From positions 1 through 64,000 of the forward strand of contig PIUA01000021.1 of assembly GCA_017577405.1 (NCBI GenBank): 64,000 nt of DNA, written 5' to 3'. The notes beneath the pieces were generated by a model. It was given only the letters and a program-made list of their open reading frames with translations, was not told the DNA's origin and did no database searches. The stretch comes from Bacillota bacterium (GTDB lineage Bacteria > Bacillota > Limnochordia > Limnochordales > Limnochordaceae). Numbering within the stretch: the first letter of the stretch is position 1; each line of letters begins with the position of its first letter. Made by a program: the position numbers and the translations under genes. Positions 1 through 7,799 of this stretch are shown here, one piece after another.

Positions 1-289
1 CCCCGAGGCCCAGCAGTGGGTGTTGGAGCGGGGCCTGGCCATCCCCAGCCGGGCCGCCCTGGCCGACAACCCCTACTTCGATGAGGCGACGGCCGAAGCC
101 CAGGCCAACCGGATCATCTTCGAGGGCGCCTCGGACGGCTTCGTCTATCCCTTCAAGTTCCGCCAGTACGGCGGCGACTGGATGCGGCCCATCGACGATG
201 CCCTGAGCGCGGTGATGAACGGCGAGCTCTCGGCTGAGGAGGCCCTGCGGGAGGCCCAGGAGCGCCTGGATCGCCTCACGGGCCGGTAA
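1..289 (+). CDS. ABC transporter substrate-binding protein, C-terminal end (partial)
   Basis: The open frame enters from the left edge (first full codon at base 2) and ends at TAA 287-289, so only about 95 C-terminal residues are visible. The visible part is hydrophilic and helical, with a run of conserved character near its end (ALSAVMNGELSAEEALREA) that is typical of the last helices of extracellular solute-binding family 1 proteins. It is followed by two MalF/MalG-type permeases in the same orientation, which fits a binding protein-permease-permease sugar uptake operon. The sugar cannot be told from this fragment. A long GC hairpin separates it from the permeases. Confidence 0.75.
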   Translation, partial: PEAQQWVLERGLAIPSRAALADNPYFDEATAEAQANRIIFEGASDGFVYPFKFRQYGGDWMRPIDDALSAVMNGELSAEEALREAQERLDRLTGR

Positions 290-295
290 GTCCTG

Positions 296-329
296 GGGGC
301 CGCCCCGGGGCGGGGCCCGGGGCGGCCCC
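296..329 (+). terminator. Intercistronic GC hairpin after the binding-protein gene
   Basis: Perfect 14-bp inverted repeat (296-309 with 316-329) and a 6-base loop, starting 7 bases after the stop codon. There is no T-run after it, so it may be a partial terminator or an RNA-stabilising hairpin that keeps binding-protein mRNA above permease mRNA. That role is inference; the hairpin itself is read directly. Confidence 0.6.
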
Positions 330-367
330 TCCCGCTGCTGAGAACGTTGGAGAAGGGAGGCCTGGAG

Positions 368-1465
368 ATGCGCCTGTCGCGCCGGGCCCGGGAAGCCGCC
401 TGGAGCTACCTGTTCCTGGCGCCCTTCCTCTTCACCCTGGGCGTCTTCTTCCTGTACGCGTTCCTCCGCACCCTCTACTTCAGCTTCACCGAGTATGACC
501 TCTTCGCCGCGCCCCGCTGGATCGGCCTGGAGAACTACCGCCAGCTCTTCGGAGAACGGCTCTTCCTCACCGCCCTGCGGAACACCATCCTCTACTCGGT
601 GGTGGTCACCCTCAGCCAGACGGTGCTGGCTCTGGCCCTGGCTGTCGCCTTGAACCAGAAGCTCCGGGGCTTGACCTTCTTCCGGTCTCTGTACTACATG
701 CCGAGCATCACCTCCAGCGTGGTCATCACCCTCATCTTCATGTGGCTCTTCCAGCGGGGCGGCGCCATCAACTACCTGATCACCGTGGCCCGCCAGCACG
801 GGCGCACGGTCCTGGTGTTCGTCGCCCTCGTGGCGGCAGCCCAGTTCATCCAGGTGGTCTGGGAGCGCCGGCGAGGGCTGCCCGCCCGGCCGCTGGATCC
901 CGCGCTCCTGGTCGTCTCCCTCCTGGTGGGGCTGGCGGGCACCTGGCTCCTCTCCACCTGGGTCTACCAGCCAGCGGAAGGGGTGGCGGCGCAGCAGATC
1001 AACTGGCTCAACACCCGACGCCGGTGGCCTGCGGCCTGGGGGGCGCCCATCCCCCTCATCGCCATCATGATGCTCAACATCTGGACGACGGCGCCCACCT
1101 TCATGCTCCTCTTCTTAGCGGGGCTGCAGGATGTGCCCCGGGAGCTGTACGAGGCGGCGGCGGTGGACGGGGCCACCCGCTGGGTCGCTTTCACCCAGGT
1201 GACCCTGCCCCACCTCCAGCCCGTCATCTTCCTGGTGGTCACCCTGGGGCTCATCGGGACCCTCCAGATGTTCGACCAGGTAGCCATTCTGGGCGACCAG
1301 GCGCCCCTGGAGTCGGTGATCACCCTGGCCTACTACGTCTACCACTGGGTCTTTCCCGGCGGCGCCATGCCCCGGGTGGGGCTGGCCGCGGCCGGTGCGG
1401 TCTTCCTGGCCATCCTCACCCTGATCGTGGTGCTCATCCAACGCTGGGTGCTCCGCGCCCAGTAG
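368..1465 (+). CDS. Sugar ABC transporter permease, MalF type, with membrane insertion
   Basis: Inner-membrane subunit of a carbohydrate ABC importer (binding-protein-dependent transport family). The ATG at 368 is preferred over an upstream TTG at 347 because GGAGG lies 7 bases before it. Of 365 residues, the N-terminal part has the usual first membrane segments; the EAA cytoplasmic loop is visible as ELYEAAAVDGATRW, followed by further helices. Between the GAINYL and INWLN stretches that normally adjoin each other lies an extra stretch of roughly 70 residues (about 138-210) containing two additional hydrophobic segments split by an Arg-rich stretch. This is unusual for the family. It is followed 12 bases later by the partner permease. 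Substrate unknown. Confidence 0.88.
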   Translation: MRLSRRAREAAWSYLFLAPFLFTLGVFFLYAFLRTLYFSFTEYDLFAAPRWIGLENYRQLFGERLFLTALRNTILYSVVVTLSQTVLALALAVALNQKLRGLTFFRSLYYMPSITSSVVITLIFMWLFQRGGAINYLITVARQHGRTVLVFVALVAAAQFIQVVWERRRGLPARPLDPALLVVSLLVGLAGTWLLSTWVYQPAEGVAAQQINWLNTRRRWPAAWGAPIPLIAIMMLNIWTTAPTFMLLFLAGLQDVPRELYEAAAVDGATRWVAFTQVTLPHLQPVIFLVVTLGLIGTLQMFDQVAILGDQAPLESVITLAYYVYHWVFPGGAMPRVGLAAAGAVFLAILTLIVVLIQRWVLRAQ

Positions 1466-1477
1466 GGAGGGAGGCTC

Positions 1478-2881
1478 TTGCCCATGGCTCAGACCACACC
1501 TGTCGCCCCAAGCCTCCAACTGACCCCTGATCCCGACTGGATCGCCCGGCGCCGGTGGGCCCGGGCGGGTCTGGTCTACACCCTCCTGCTCCTCCTCTCC
1601 ATCCTGTTCATGGGGCCCCTCCTCTTCGCCACCCTTTCCAGCCTGAAGGACAACCCCACCGAGTGGCCCCCCAGCCTCACACCTCACCAGCTGTCGCCCC
1701 GCAACTGGGTGGCCGCTTACCGGCTGGGCCGGCAAGGCGGGGGCAGCGGGTGGTTCGGAAGCTTCCACCCGGGCCACACCCTCACCATGGAGGTGACCTA
1801 CCTGGTGCCGGCGGGCTCCCAGGAGCAGATGATCCAGGTGGCCGTCCCCCGCCGGGTGCCGGGAGCGGGGGCGGGGGCGGTGCGGACGGGCCCCTTCGCC
1901 TCGGACGTGGCCGTCGTCTCACCCGTGGAGGTCATCCGGCGGGAAGAGCGGGAGGATGGAGTGGCCGTCACCTACCGCTTCAGCATCACCAACGGCTCGG
2001 AGGATGTGGTGGTGGACCGGGTGCCCCTGGACGTCACCAAGCCCCAAGAGTACGTCCTCCTGGACAGCACCCTGCCGCCCAACCGGGTGGAGCGGCGGGG
2101 GCGGGTCCACAGCTGGAACAACGTGACCAGCGGTGTGATCCCCTACGTCTTCTACAACTACCACCGGGTCTTCACCGAGAACTACTCCCGCACCACGGGG
2201 CGCAACCTCTTCCTGACCTGGATCGGCAACTCCTTCCTGGTGGCGGGCATCAAGGTGCTGAGCACCCTGGCCTTCGCCTCCCTGGCCGGCTACGCGCTGG
2301 CCCGGATGCGTTTCCCGGGAAAGAACGCCCTCTTCGTCTTCATGCTCTTCTCCATGATGCTGCCCAACCAGGTCCTCTTCATCTCCAACTACCTGGTCCT
2401 GCGGGATGGCATCTTCGGCCTGAGCCGGCTCTGGGGCGGCGGAAGCCTCCTCAACACCTTCACGGGCCTGATCCTCTCGGGGCTGGTGGGCTCCAGCGCC
2501 GTCTTCATCATGCGCCAGTTCTTCATCTCCCTCCCCCGGGAGCTGGAGGAATCGGCCCGGATCGACGGCGCCACCCCTTGGCAGACCTTCACCCGGGTGG
2601 TCTTGCCCCTGGCCAAGCCGGCCCTGGGCGCGCTCACCATCTTGACCTTCCAGGGGGCCTGGAACGATTTCTTCTGGCCCCTGGTGGTGCTGACCGCGCC
2701 CCAGGACAAGTTCACCCTGACGGTGGGACTCCTCTCCTTCCGGCTCACCTACGGGGTCGCCTTCGATTGGGGGCCCATCCTGGCCGGTGCCGTCATCTCC
2801 GCGGTCCCCATCATCATCCTCTTCGCGGTCTTCCAACGCTCCTTCGTGGAGGGGATCAGCTTCACGGGCATCAAGGGCTAG
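1478..2881 (+). CDS. Sugar ABC transporter permease, MalG type, with large extracytoplasmic insertion
   Basis: Second permease of the same importer. TTG 1478 and ATG 1484 are both served by the GGAGGGAGG run at 1466-1474. The protein is 467 residues against about 280-300 for a normal MalG. Residues 30-52 form the first membrane helix; residues about 85-245 are a hydrophilic, strand-rich insertion (NGS and NVTS sites, many Val/Thr) that should sit outside the membrane; the normal permease core then runs from about 245 to the end, with the EAA loop ELEESARIDGATPW. The insertion could be a docking or sugar-sensing ectodomain, which is inference. The operon ends at the hairpin at 2911-2943. Confidence 0.88.
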   Translation: MPMAQTTPVAPSLQLTPDPDWIARRRWARAGLVYTLLLLLSILFMGPLLFATLSSLKDNPTEWPPSLTPHQLSPRNWVAAYRLGRQGGGSGWFGSFHPGHTLTMEVTYLVPAGSQEQMIQVAVPRRVPGAGAGAVRTGPFASDVAVVSPVEVIRREEREDGVAVTYRFSITNGSEDVVVDRVPLDVTKPQEYVLLDSTLPPNRVERRGRVHSWNNVTSGVIPYVFYNYHRVFTENYSRTTGRNLFLTWIGNSFLVAGIKVLSTLAFASLAGYALARMRFPGKNALFVFMLFSMMLPNQVLFISNYLVLRDGIFGLSRLWGGGSLLNTFTGLILSGLVGSSAVFIMRQFFISLPRELEESARIDGATPWQTFTRVVLPLAKPALGALTILTFQGAWNDFFWPLVVLTAPQDKFTLTVGLLSFRLTYGVAFDWGPILAGAVISAVPIIILFAVFQRSFVEGISFTGIKG

Positions 2882-2910
2882 GCGAACGCAGGAGCGGGCC
2901 AAAGAAAAGG

Positions 2911-2943
2911 GTCGGCCCAGGCCATCACCCGGCCTGGGCCGAC
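2911..2943. terminator. Bidirectional terminator between permease operon and PAP2 gene
   Basis: Perfect 13-bp stem (2911-2923 with 2931-2943) with a 7-base loop between two convergent genes. On the plus side it is followed by TTCTCCC; on the minus side by CCTTTTCTTT, which gives a better T-rich tail for the leftward PAP2 gene. Confidence 0.8.
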
Positions 2944-2999
2944 TTCTCCCCATGCTGCTGCTTCGGTGGTCCCAACCAGGACTACTCGCCGCCGGAGCC

Positions 3000-3659
3000 T
3001 CAGGCGATCAGGGTGAGCGCCCCCCTCCCCGACAGGGTGCCGAGGACCGCGCCCGCGAGGACGTCCGAGGGGTAATGGTGCCCGAGGTACATGCGGGAGA
3101 AGGCCACCAGGGAGGCGAGAAGGATCAGGACAGGCGCCAGGCCCGGGTTGGCTGCGGAGAGGACCACCGCCATGCTGGTGGCGGAGGTGGTGTGCCCGCT
3201 GGGGAAGGAGTGGTCGAGCAGCGGCGCGACGATCCCCCGGCTCCCCTCCACCACCAAGTAGGGCCGGTCCCGCTGGACCAGATGCTTCAGAAGCTGGACC
3301 AGCAGGTGGCTCCCGCCCACGGCGGCCACCATCCGCCAGCCCCACGGGTGGTGGAGCCGGGGATGGAAGAGGTAGAGGGCGCAAAGACCGATGCTGGGGA
3401 GCGGGCCGGCCAGCTCTGTCACCAGCCGCATGGTGCGGTCCAGCCACCGCCGGGCCAGGCGGATGTGCAGGGTGGCGAAGAGGGCCAGCTCCCGCTGCTT
3501 CAGCCACCGGGTGAGCCCCTGCACCCGGGGCGCCCCTGGCTCATACGGCTTTTCCAGCGCTGCTCCCCACTTTCGCTCAGAATGGGGCCCCTCCCGCCGG
3601 GGACGCCGGCCGGGGGCCTCTGGCCTCCATAAGGATGGCCGGCGGGCGGGCTGACTCAT
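3000..3659 (-). CDS. PAP2-family membrane phosphatase
   Basis: Integral membrane phosphatase of the type 2 phosphatidic acid phosphatase family, acting on lipid phosphates such as phosphatidate or undecaprenyl pyrophosphate. All three signature motifs are present in order: KHLVQRDRP, PSGHT and SRMYLGHHYPSD, supplying the catalytic His and Asp. Several hydrophobic helices lie between them. The ATG at 3659 has no visible ribosome site and the first 45 residues are Pro/Arg-rich and unlike the family, so a GTG at 3524 (174 residues) is a good alternative start. The exact lipid substrate is not determinable here. Confidence 0.88.
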   Translation of the reverse strand: MSQPARRPSLWRPEAPGRRPRREGPHSERKWGAALEKPYEPGAPRVQGLTRWLKQRELALFATLHIRLARRWLDRTMRLVTELAGPLPSIGLCALYLFHPRLHHPWGWRMVAAVGGSHLLVQLLKHLVQRDRPYLVVEGSRGIVAPLLDHSFPSGHTTSATSMAVVLSAANPGLAPVLILLASLVAFSRMYLGHHYPSDVLAGAVLGTLSGRGALTLIA

Positions 3660-3732
3660 CGCGGCCCGGGAAGGTCGCCCCGCCCAGCCCGCCCGGTGGC
3701 GGCCGTCCGGCTGGGCCGGGTCCAGGCCCCGA

Positions 3733-4164
3733 CTAGAAGCCCCGACCCAGGCCGAAGGCGAACCCGGCGTAACTGGTGGCCTCCACGAAGGTGTACAATT
3801 GCGGGTTCAGGTTGTAGCGGAGGCCCATGAGGAGGTAGAGGGCACCGCCCCCATTCTTTTCCTGGACCGTCAGGTTGAAGCCCCCGCCCACATACAGGTG
3901 GAGGTCCTGGCTGGCGAGGTTGGGGTCCATCAGCTCATCGAGCTGGTAGACCGCACCCAGACCGGTCATGAGCCCGTCCTTGTGGATGCCGAGGTGGATC
4001 CGGCCCTCCAGGGGGTCGAAGCTCGTGGGGAATTCCACCGAGCCGTGAAGGGCCAGATCGTAGGTCAGCCCGATCTGCCCCCGCGCCGCCGACGCCCCGG
4101 CGGGGGCGCACGCGAGAAACACCATCAGGGCCAACACCAGAACGGCAGCACGGCGAATGGCCAG
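3733..4164 (-). CDS. Small exported protein of unknown function, probable CTG start
   Basis: A hydrophobic N-terminus ending in an Ala-rich stretch (about 25 residues) looks like a Sec signal peptide. The mature part of about 118 residues has alternating Gly/aromatic strands (GLRYNLNPQLYTFVEATSYAG), reminiscent of a small beta-rich or outer-surface domain, but I do not recognise the family. A GTG at 4137 has no ribosome site, whereas a CTG at 4164 has GGGAGGGAG five bases before it and gives a complete signal peptide beginning AIRRAAVL. I therefore place the start at the rare CTG, with moderate confidence. It stands alone between two unrelated genes. Confidence 0.55.
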   Translation of the reverse strand: MAIRRAAVLVLALMVFLACAPAGASAARGQIGLTYDLALHGSVEFPTSFDPLEGRIHLGIHKDGLMTGLGAVYQLDELMDPNLASQDLHLYVGGGFNLTVQEKNGGGALYLLMGLRYNLNPQLYTFVEATSYAGFAFGLGRGF

Positions 4165-4327
4165 CTCTGCTCCCTCCCACCCAACTCCCCGCCCAGCCCC
4201 GGGGGTGGCATGATGCTCCCGTAAAACTACGCCTCAGGGGGGGTCGATTCCTTTCATACACCGGGGAAGGGGCGGTGAGGGGCCAGCCCGGGCCGCAGGC
4301 CAGCCGGGCCCGAGCCGGCCCGGGGGC

Positions 4328-5290
4328 TCAGATGGTCCCCAGTTGGACCAGCTTGGCCACGTAGAGGGCGTACGCGGCCAGGACGGCGGCGGCCAAGCCC
4401 CGCCCCATCCGCCGCCGGCCGACGGAGAAGGTGACCAAGAGGACCAGGCCAAAGAGGAAGCTGACGGGGAGGTCCAGCCGGAGGGTCTGGTCCAGGATGG
4501 GCAAGGGCGCGGCAAGGCTGGCGCCCGAAAGAACCCAGGTCAGGTCGAGGATGTTGGCCCCCACGATGTTCCCCGCGGAGAGGTCGGGATGGCCTTTCCG
4601 GGCCGTGGAGATGGCGGTGACCAACTCGGGCAGGGAGGTGCCCACCGAGACCAGGGTGAGGGCGATAAGCATCTCGGGCACCCCCAGGAGCTCCGCCAGG
4701 GTCACTCCGTTGGTGACCACCAGACGGCTCCCCACCACGACCAAGATCCCGCCCAGGAGGAAGAGGGCCACGTTCCGGGGCAGATGGGCCCGGTCCGTGT
4801 GAACTAAGACATCCACGTCAGCCTGCTCCTCCCCACTCTTGGCCCGCCAGTACTGGTACCCCAGGTAGGCGATGGTGGCCACGAGCAGGATCAGGCCGTC
4901 CCTCGCTGAGAGGAAGCGGTCCCGACCGAGGAGCCAGATGAGCGCCATGGCCCCCAGCATGAGAACGGTGTTGATCCGGAAGCCCCGGGTCTTGATGACG
5001 ATGGGGTGGATGATGGCCGCCACGGCCAGAATCAGCCCCATGTTGGCAATGGTGGAACCCACCGCGTTCCCCACCGCGGTGTCGGGCGAACCTGAGAGGG
5101 AGGCGATGAGGGAGACGGTGAACTCGGGGATGGTGGTGGCCAGGCTGACAATGGTGGCGCCGATCAGCACCTTGGGCAGCCTGGTATACGACGCGAACCA
5201 AATGGCCGAGTCGGCGAACCAGTCACCACCCTTGACGATGAACAAGATGCCCAGCCCGAAGAGAAGAATGGTTAGTATGATGGATTCCAA
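4328..5290 (-). CDS. Calcium/sodium antiporter (CaCA family, YrbG-like)
   Basis: Membrane cation exchanger of the Ca2+:cation antiporter family, 320 residues with about ten hydrophobic segments. Both duplicated alpha repeats are clear: TTIPEFTVSLIAS followed by GNAVGSTIANMGLIL in the first half, and GTSLPELVTAISTA followed by GNIVGANILDLTWVL in the second; the acidic residues of these repeats bind the ion. A hydrophilic loop at about 150-170 separates the halves. The start is TTG 5290 with GGAGG seven bases upstream. It likely extrudes Ca2+ using the sodium or proton gradient. Confidence 0.92.
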   Translation of the reverse strand: MESIILTILLFGLGILFIVKGGDWFADSAIWFASYTRLPKVLIGATIVSLATTIPEFTVSLIASLSGSPDTAVGNAVGSTIANMGLILAVAAIIHPIVIKTRGFRINTVLMLGAMALIWLLGRDRFLSARDGLILLVATIAYLGYQYWRAKSGEEQADVDVLVHTDRAHLPRNVALFLLGGILVVVGSRLVVTNGVTLAELLGVPEMLIALTLVSVGTSLPELVTAISTARKGHPDLSAGNIVGANILDLTWVLSGASLAAPLPILDQTLRLDLPVSFLFGLVLLVTFSVGRRRMGRGLAAAVLAAYALYVAKLVQLGTI

Positions 5291-5437
5291 TGAAATGCCT
5301 CCATATCGTTGTGAAGTAAAATAGAGGTAAAGATGCCAACCTCATCCTATCCCTCCAACCCCCACGGCGCAAGCGCCAGCCCGTGGCGGTGGCCCCGGGG
5401 CCCGATGGGGCCAGGACGACAGGGCAGGAGGTTTGCC

Positions 5438-5779
5438 ATGGACCTGCGCCAGCTCCAGAAAGAGGTCGCCCGGTGGATTGAACGCACCCCCGAGGGGTAC
5501 TGGCCGCCTCTGGCCAACCTGGCCCGGCTGGTGGAAGAGACGGGCGAACTGGCCCGTGCCCTCAATATCGGGTACGGATCCAAAACCCTGAAGCCTGGTG
5601 AACCACCGCCCTGTCTGGCAGAAGAGATGGGCGATCTCCTCTTCACCCTCCTGGTTCTGGCCAACCAGACGGGGGTCGATTTGGAGCAGGCCCTGATCGC
5701 CACCCTGGACCGGTACGAACGACGGCGCCAGTCGGGAGGCGGCTCCCGGAACACCGAGACCCCCCGGTTCTTACCCTAA
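5438..5779 (+). CDS. MazG-like nucleotide pyrophosphohydrolase
   Basis: Small all-alpha NTP pyrophosphohydrolase of the MazG superfamily, 113 residues. The metal-binding acidic motifs are present: LVEETGELARAL near residue 32 and LAEEMGDLLFTLL near residue 70, matching the EExxE and ExxD pattern. Such proteins hydrolyse (d)NTPs to monophosphates as housecleaning enzymes. The ATG at 5438 is chosen because AGGAGG lies seven bases upstream; the open frame extends earlier without a ribosome site. A short gene follows 32 bases later and may be cotranscribed. Confidence 0.85.
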   Translation: MDLRQLQKEVARWIERTPEGYWPPLANLARLVEETGELARALNIGYGSKTLKPGEPPPCLAEEMGDLLFTLLVLANQTGVDLEQALIATLDRYERRRQSGGGSRNTETPRFLP

Positions 5780-5811
5780 GGTGAGGCAGCACCACTCGGG
5801 GGGATACCTGG

Positions 5812-6183
5812 ATGAAGTTTGATGCGGCGGCCGACCTGCTTGCGGCCATGAAACCCTTCGTGCGGACCGACATGGAGCCCCGCCTGGATGGTCTGGAACG
5901 GCTGGTCCGCACCAGCACCCACCTGAGAGGCCAACTCCACGCCGTGCGGGATGTCCTGCCCCCACCCCGGCGCCGGGCCTCGCGGCGCCTTCTGGCCACC
6001 GGCAACCCCTCGGATCCGGGGGCCCCGGAGGCGGCAGACGAAGGCTCCCTGGCGGTCGCCGCCCTCCCACCGGAAGAGGACGAGGCTGGCGGCCTTGAGG
6101 CGGCCAGCCAGCCTGACCCGCCCCGCGCCGAGCGCGGAACCCCGCTGCTCTTCCTCCTGCTCCTCCTCCTCTTGGCCCGGTGA
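5812..6183 (+). CDS. Hypothetical protein with hydrophobic C-terminal tail
   Basis: I do not recognise this 123-residue protein. The first 50 residues look helical and amphipathic (MKFDAAADLLAAMKPF), followed by a Pro/Ala/Glu-rich low-complexity linker and a final stretch of about 12 Leu/Phe residues ending AR, which would make a C-terminal membrane anchor. GGGGGG occurs nine bases before the ATG. It sits just behind the MazG-like gene. Codon usage looks like that of neighbours. A tail-anchored small protein is the most that can be inferred. Confidence 0.55.
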   Translation: MKFDAAADLLAAMKPFVRTDMEPRLDGLERLVRTSTHLRGQLHAVRDVLPPPRRRASRRLLATGNPSDPGAPEAADEGSLAVAALPPEEDEAGGLEAASQPDPPRAERGTPLLFLLLLLLLAR

Positions 6184-6304
6184 AAGCCCTGCCCGTTGGG
6201 GCCCTGGGCTCCCCGGTCCGAGGACCCAGCGGAGCCCGGGCGCGCTTCCCGTCGCTCCGGGCCACCACCCGCGGCCCTGCCTCGCCCAAGGGCCCCCAGC
6301 ATAC

Positions 6305-6333
6305 TTGACCATTCCGGGCTGGATTCATAGAAT
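6305..6333 (+). promoter_or_regulatory. Sigma-A promoter of the cysteine/sulfur-carrier operon
   Basis: TTGACC at 6305-6310, 17-base spacer, TAGAAT at 6328-6333. It lies about 50 bases upstream of the cysteine synthase ATG, in an otherwise gene-free stretch, and should drive the three-gene operon that follows. Confidence 0.8.
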
Positions 6334-6384
6334 AGCCCTGAACCACCAGCACCGAAGATCCCATACAGAATTGTAGGCGATGAT

Positions 6385-7350
6385 ATGAAACCTGCGGAAC
6401 ACACCCAACCTCACGTGCCAGATGCTGCGACCGAGTACCCAACCATCCTGGACACCATCGGCCGGACGCCCGTCGTCCGCCTGCAGCGGATCGGCCCGAA
6501 CCCGCCCGGCACCCCGGGCCCGACCATCTTGGTCAAGCTGGAAGCCCGGAACCCGGGGGGCAGCGTCAAGGACCGGCCCGCGTTGGCCATGATCTCTGCC
6601 GCCGAGGCCGCCGGCCGGCTCAAGCCCGGCGACACGGTGATTGAGCCCACCAGCGGCAACACCGGCGTGGGGCTGGCGGTGGTCTGCGCGGCCAAAGGCT
6701 ACCGGCTCATCTTGACCATGCCCGAGGGGATGAGTGAGGAGCGGCGGAGGCTCTTCCGGCTCCTGGGGGCCGAGCTGATCGAAACGCCGCGGATTGAGGG
6801 GATGGCCGGCGCCATCCACAAGGCCAACGAGCTGGTGGAGAAGCATGGGTACTTCATGCCCATGCAGTTCGAGAACCCAGCCAACCCCCAGATCCACCGG
6901 GAGACCACGGCCCAGGAGATCCTGGAGGCGACGGGGGGGAAGCTGGACGTCTTCGTCGCCGGGGTGGGTACGGGCGGCACCCTCACCGGGGTGGGCGAGG
7001 TGCTGAAGGAGAAGATTCCCGGCGTCCGGGTGGTCGCCGTGGAGCCAGCCCAGTCCGCGGTCCTTTCGGGTGGTCCCCGGGGCCTCCACCGGATCCAGGG
7101 CCTGGGGGCAGGGTTCGTCCCTGGGGTGCTCAACCGGGAGATCATCGACCGAATCATCCCGATCAGCGACGAAGACGCCTTTGAGATGACCCTCCGCCTC
7201 GCCCGGGAGGAGGGGATCCTGGCCGGGATCTCCTCCGGCGCCGCGGTGACGGCAGCCGTGGAGGTGGCCCGGGAACTCCAGCCGGGCCAGACGGTGCTGG
7301 CCGTGCTGCCGGACACGGGCGAGCGTTACTTGAGCGTACTGGAGGCCTAA
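6385..7350 (+). CDS. Cysteine synthase (PLP-dependent, CysK/CysM family)
   Basis: Forms L-cysteine from an activated serine (O-acetylserine or O-phosphoserine) and a sulfur donor, using pyridoxal phosphate. The PLP lysine lies in [10 protein letters not shown], the substrate loop in TSGNTG, and the phosphate-binding glycines in GTGGTLTG; a C-terminal SSGAA segment follows. Length (321 residues) is normal. The gene is followed after four bases by a JAMM peptidase and then a sulfur carrier-E1-rhodanese fusion. This context recalls the mec-cysO-cysM operon of mycobacteria and suggests that the sulfur donor may be a protein thiocarboxylate instead of, or besides, sulfide. Whether it is CysK- or CysM-like cannot be settled by eye. 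Confidence 0.92.
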   Translation: MKPAEHTQPHVPDAATEYPTILDTIGRTPVVRLQRIGPNPPGTPGPTILVKLEARNPGGSVKDRPALAMISAAEAAGRLKPGDTVIEPTSGNTGVGLAVVCAAKGYRLILTMPEGMSEERRRLFRLLGAELIETPRIEGMAGAIHKANELVEKHGYFMPMQFENPANPQIHRETTAQEILEATGGKLDVFVAGVGTGGTLTGVGEVLKEKIPGVRVVAVEPAQSAVLSGGPRGLHRIQGLGAGFVPGVLNREIIDRIIPISDEDAFEMTLRLAREEGILAGISSGAAVTAAVEVARELQPGQTVLAVLPDTGERYLSVLEA

Positions 7351-7354
7351 AGGC

Positions 7355-7783
7355 ATGAAGGTGACGGAGGAGGTCCACCGGCAGATGGTCCAGCATGCCT
7401 ACGCCGGGAGCCCCTTGGAAGCGTGCGGCATCCTGGGTGGGCACGGGGACCTGGCCGACCGCTTCTTCCCCACCACCAACGCGCAGCAGAGCCGGGTGGG
7501 CTACGCCATCCCGGAGAAGGAGATCCTCCAAGTGATGCGCACCCTCGACCGGGAGGGGGCGGACCTGGTCGGCATCTTCCACTCCCACCCGGCCACGCCC
7601 GCCTATCCGTCGTCCACCGACATCCGGCTGGCCTACTACCCCGACGCCTTCTACGTCATCTGCTCCCTTCAGAATCCCCGCCGGCCGGTGATCCGAGCCT
7701 TCCGCATCCGCAACGGCACCGTCAAGGAAGAGCCCATCGAGATCATCCGCCAGCCGCCCCTGGTTTCCGGGCGGGGGGAGTGA
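7355..7783 (+). CDS. JAMM/Mov34 zinc metallopeptidase (Mec-like)
   Basis: Zinc-dependent isopeptidase of the JAB1/MPN/Mov34 (JAMM) fold, 142 residues. The complete active-site pattern is present: Glu22, His76-Ser-His78-Pro, then Ser86 and Asp89. In mycobacteria the homologous Mec protein clips cysteine from the C-terminus of the CysO sulfur carrier. Here the next gene carries a sulfur-carrier domain with an internal Gly-Gly, so this protease could release cysteine from the carrier, or cleave the carrier from its fused partner. The start ATG is four bases after the cysteine synthase stop, with GGAGG inside the end of that gene. Confidence 0.9.
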   Translation: MKVTEEVHRQMVQHAYAGSPLEACGILGGHGDLADRFFPTTNAQQSRVGYAIPEKEILQVMRTLDREGADLVGIFHSHPATPAYPSSTDIRLAYYPDAFYVICSLQNPRRPVIRAFRIRNGTVKEEPIEIIRQPPLVSGRGE

Positions 7784-7799
7784 AAGGGAGGGCGTCGTC

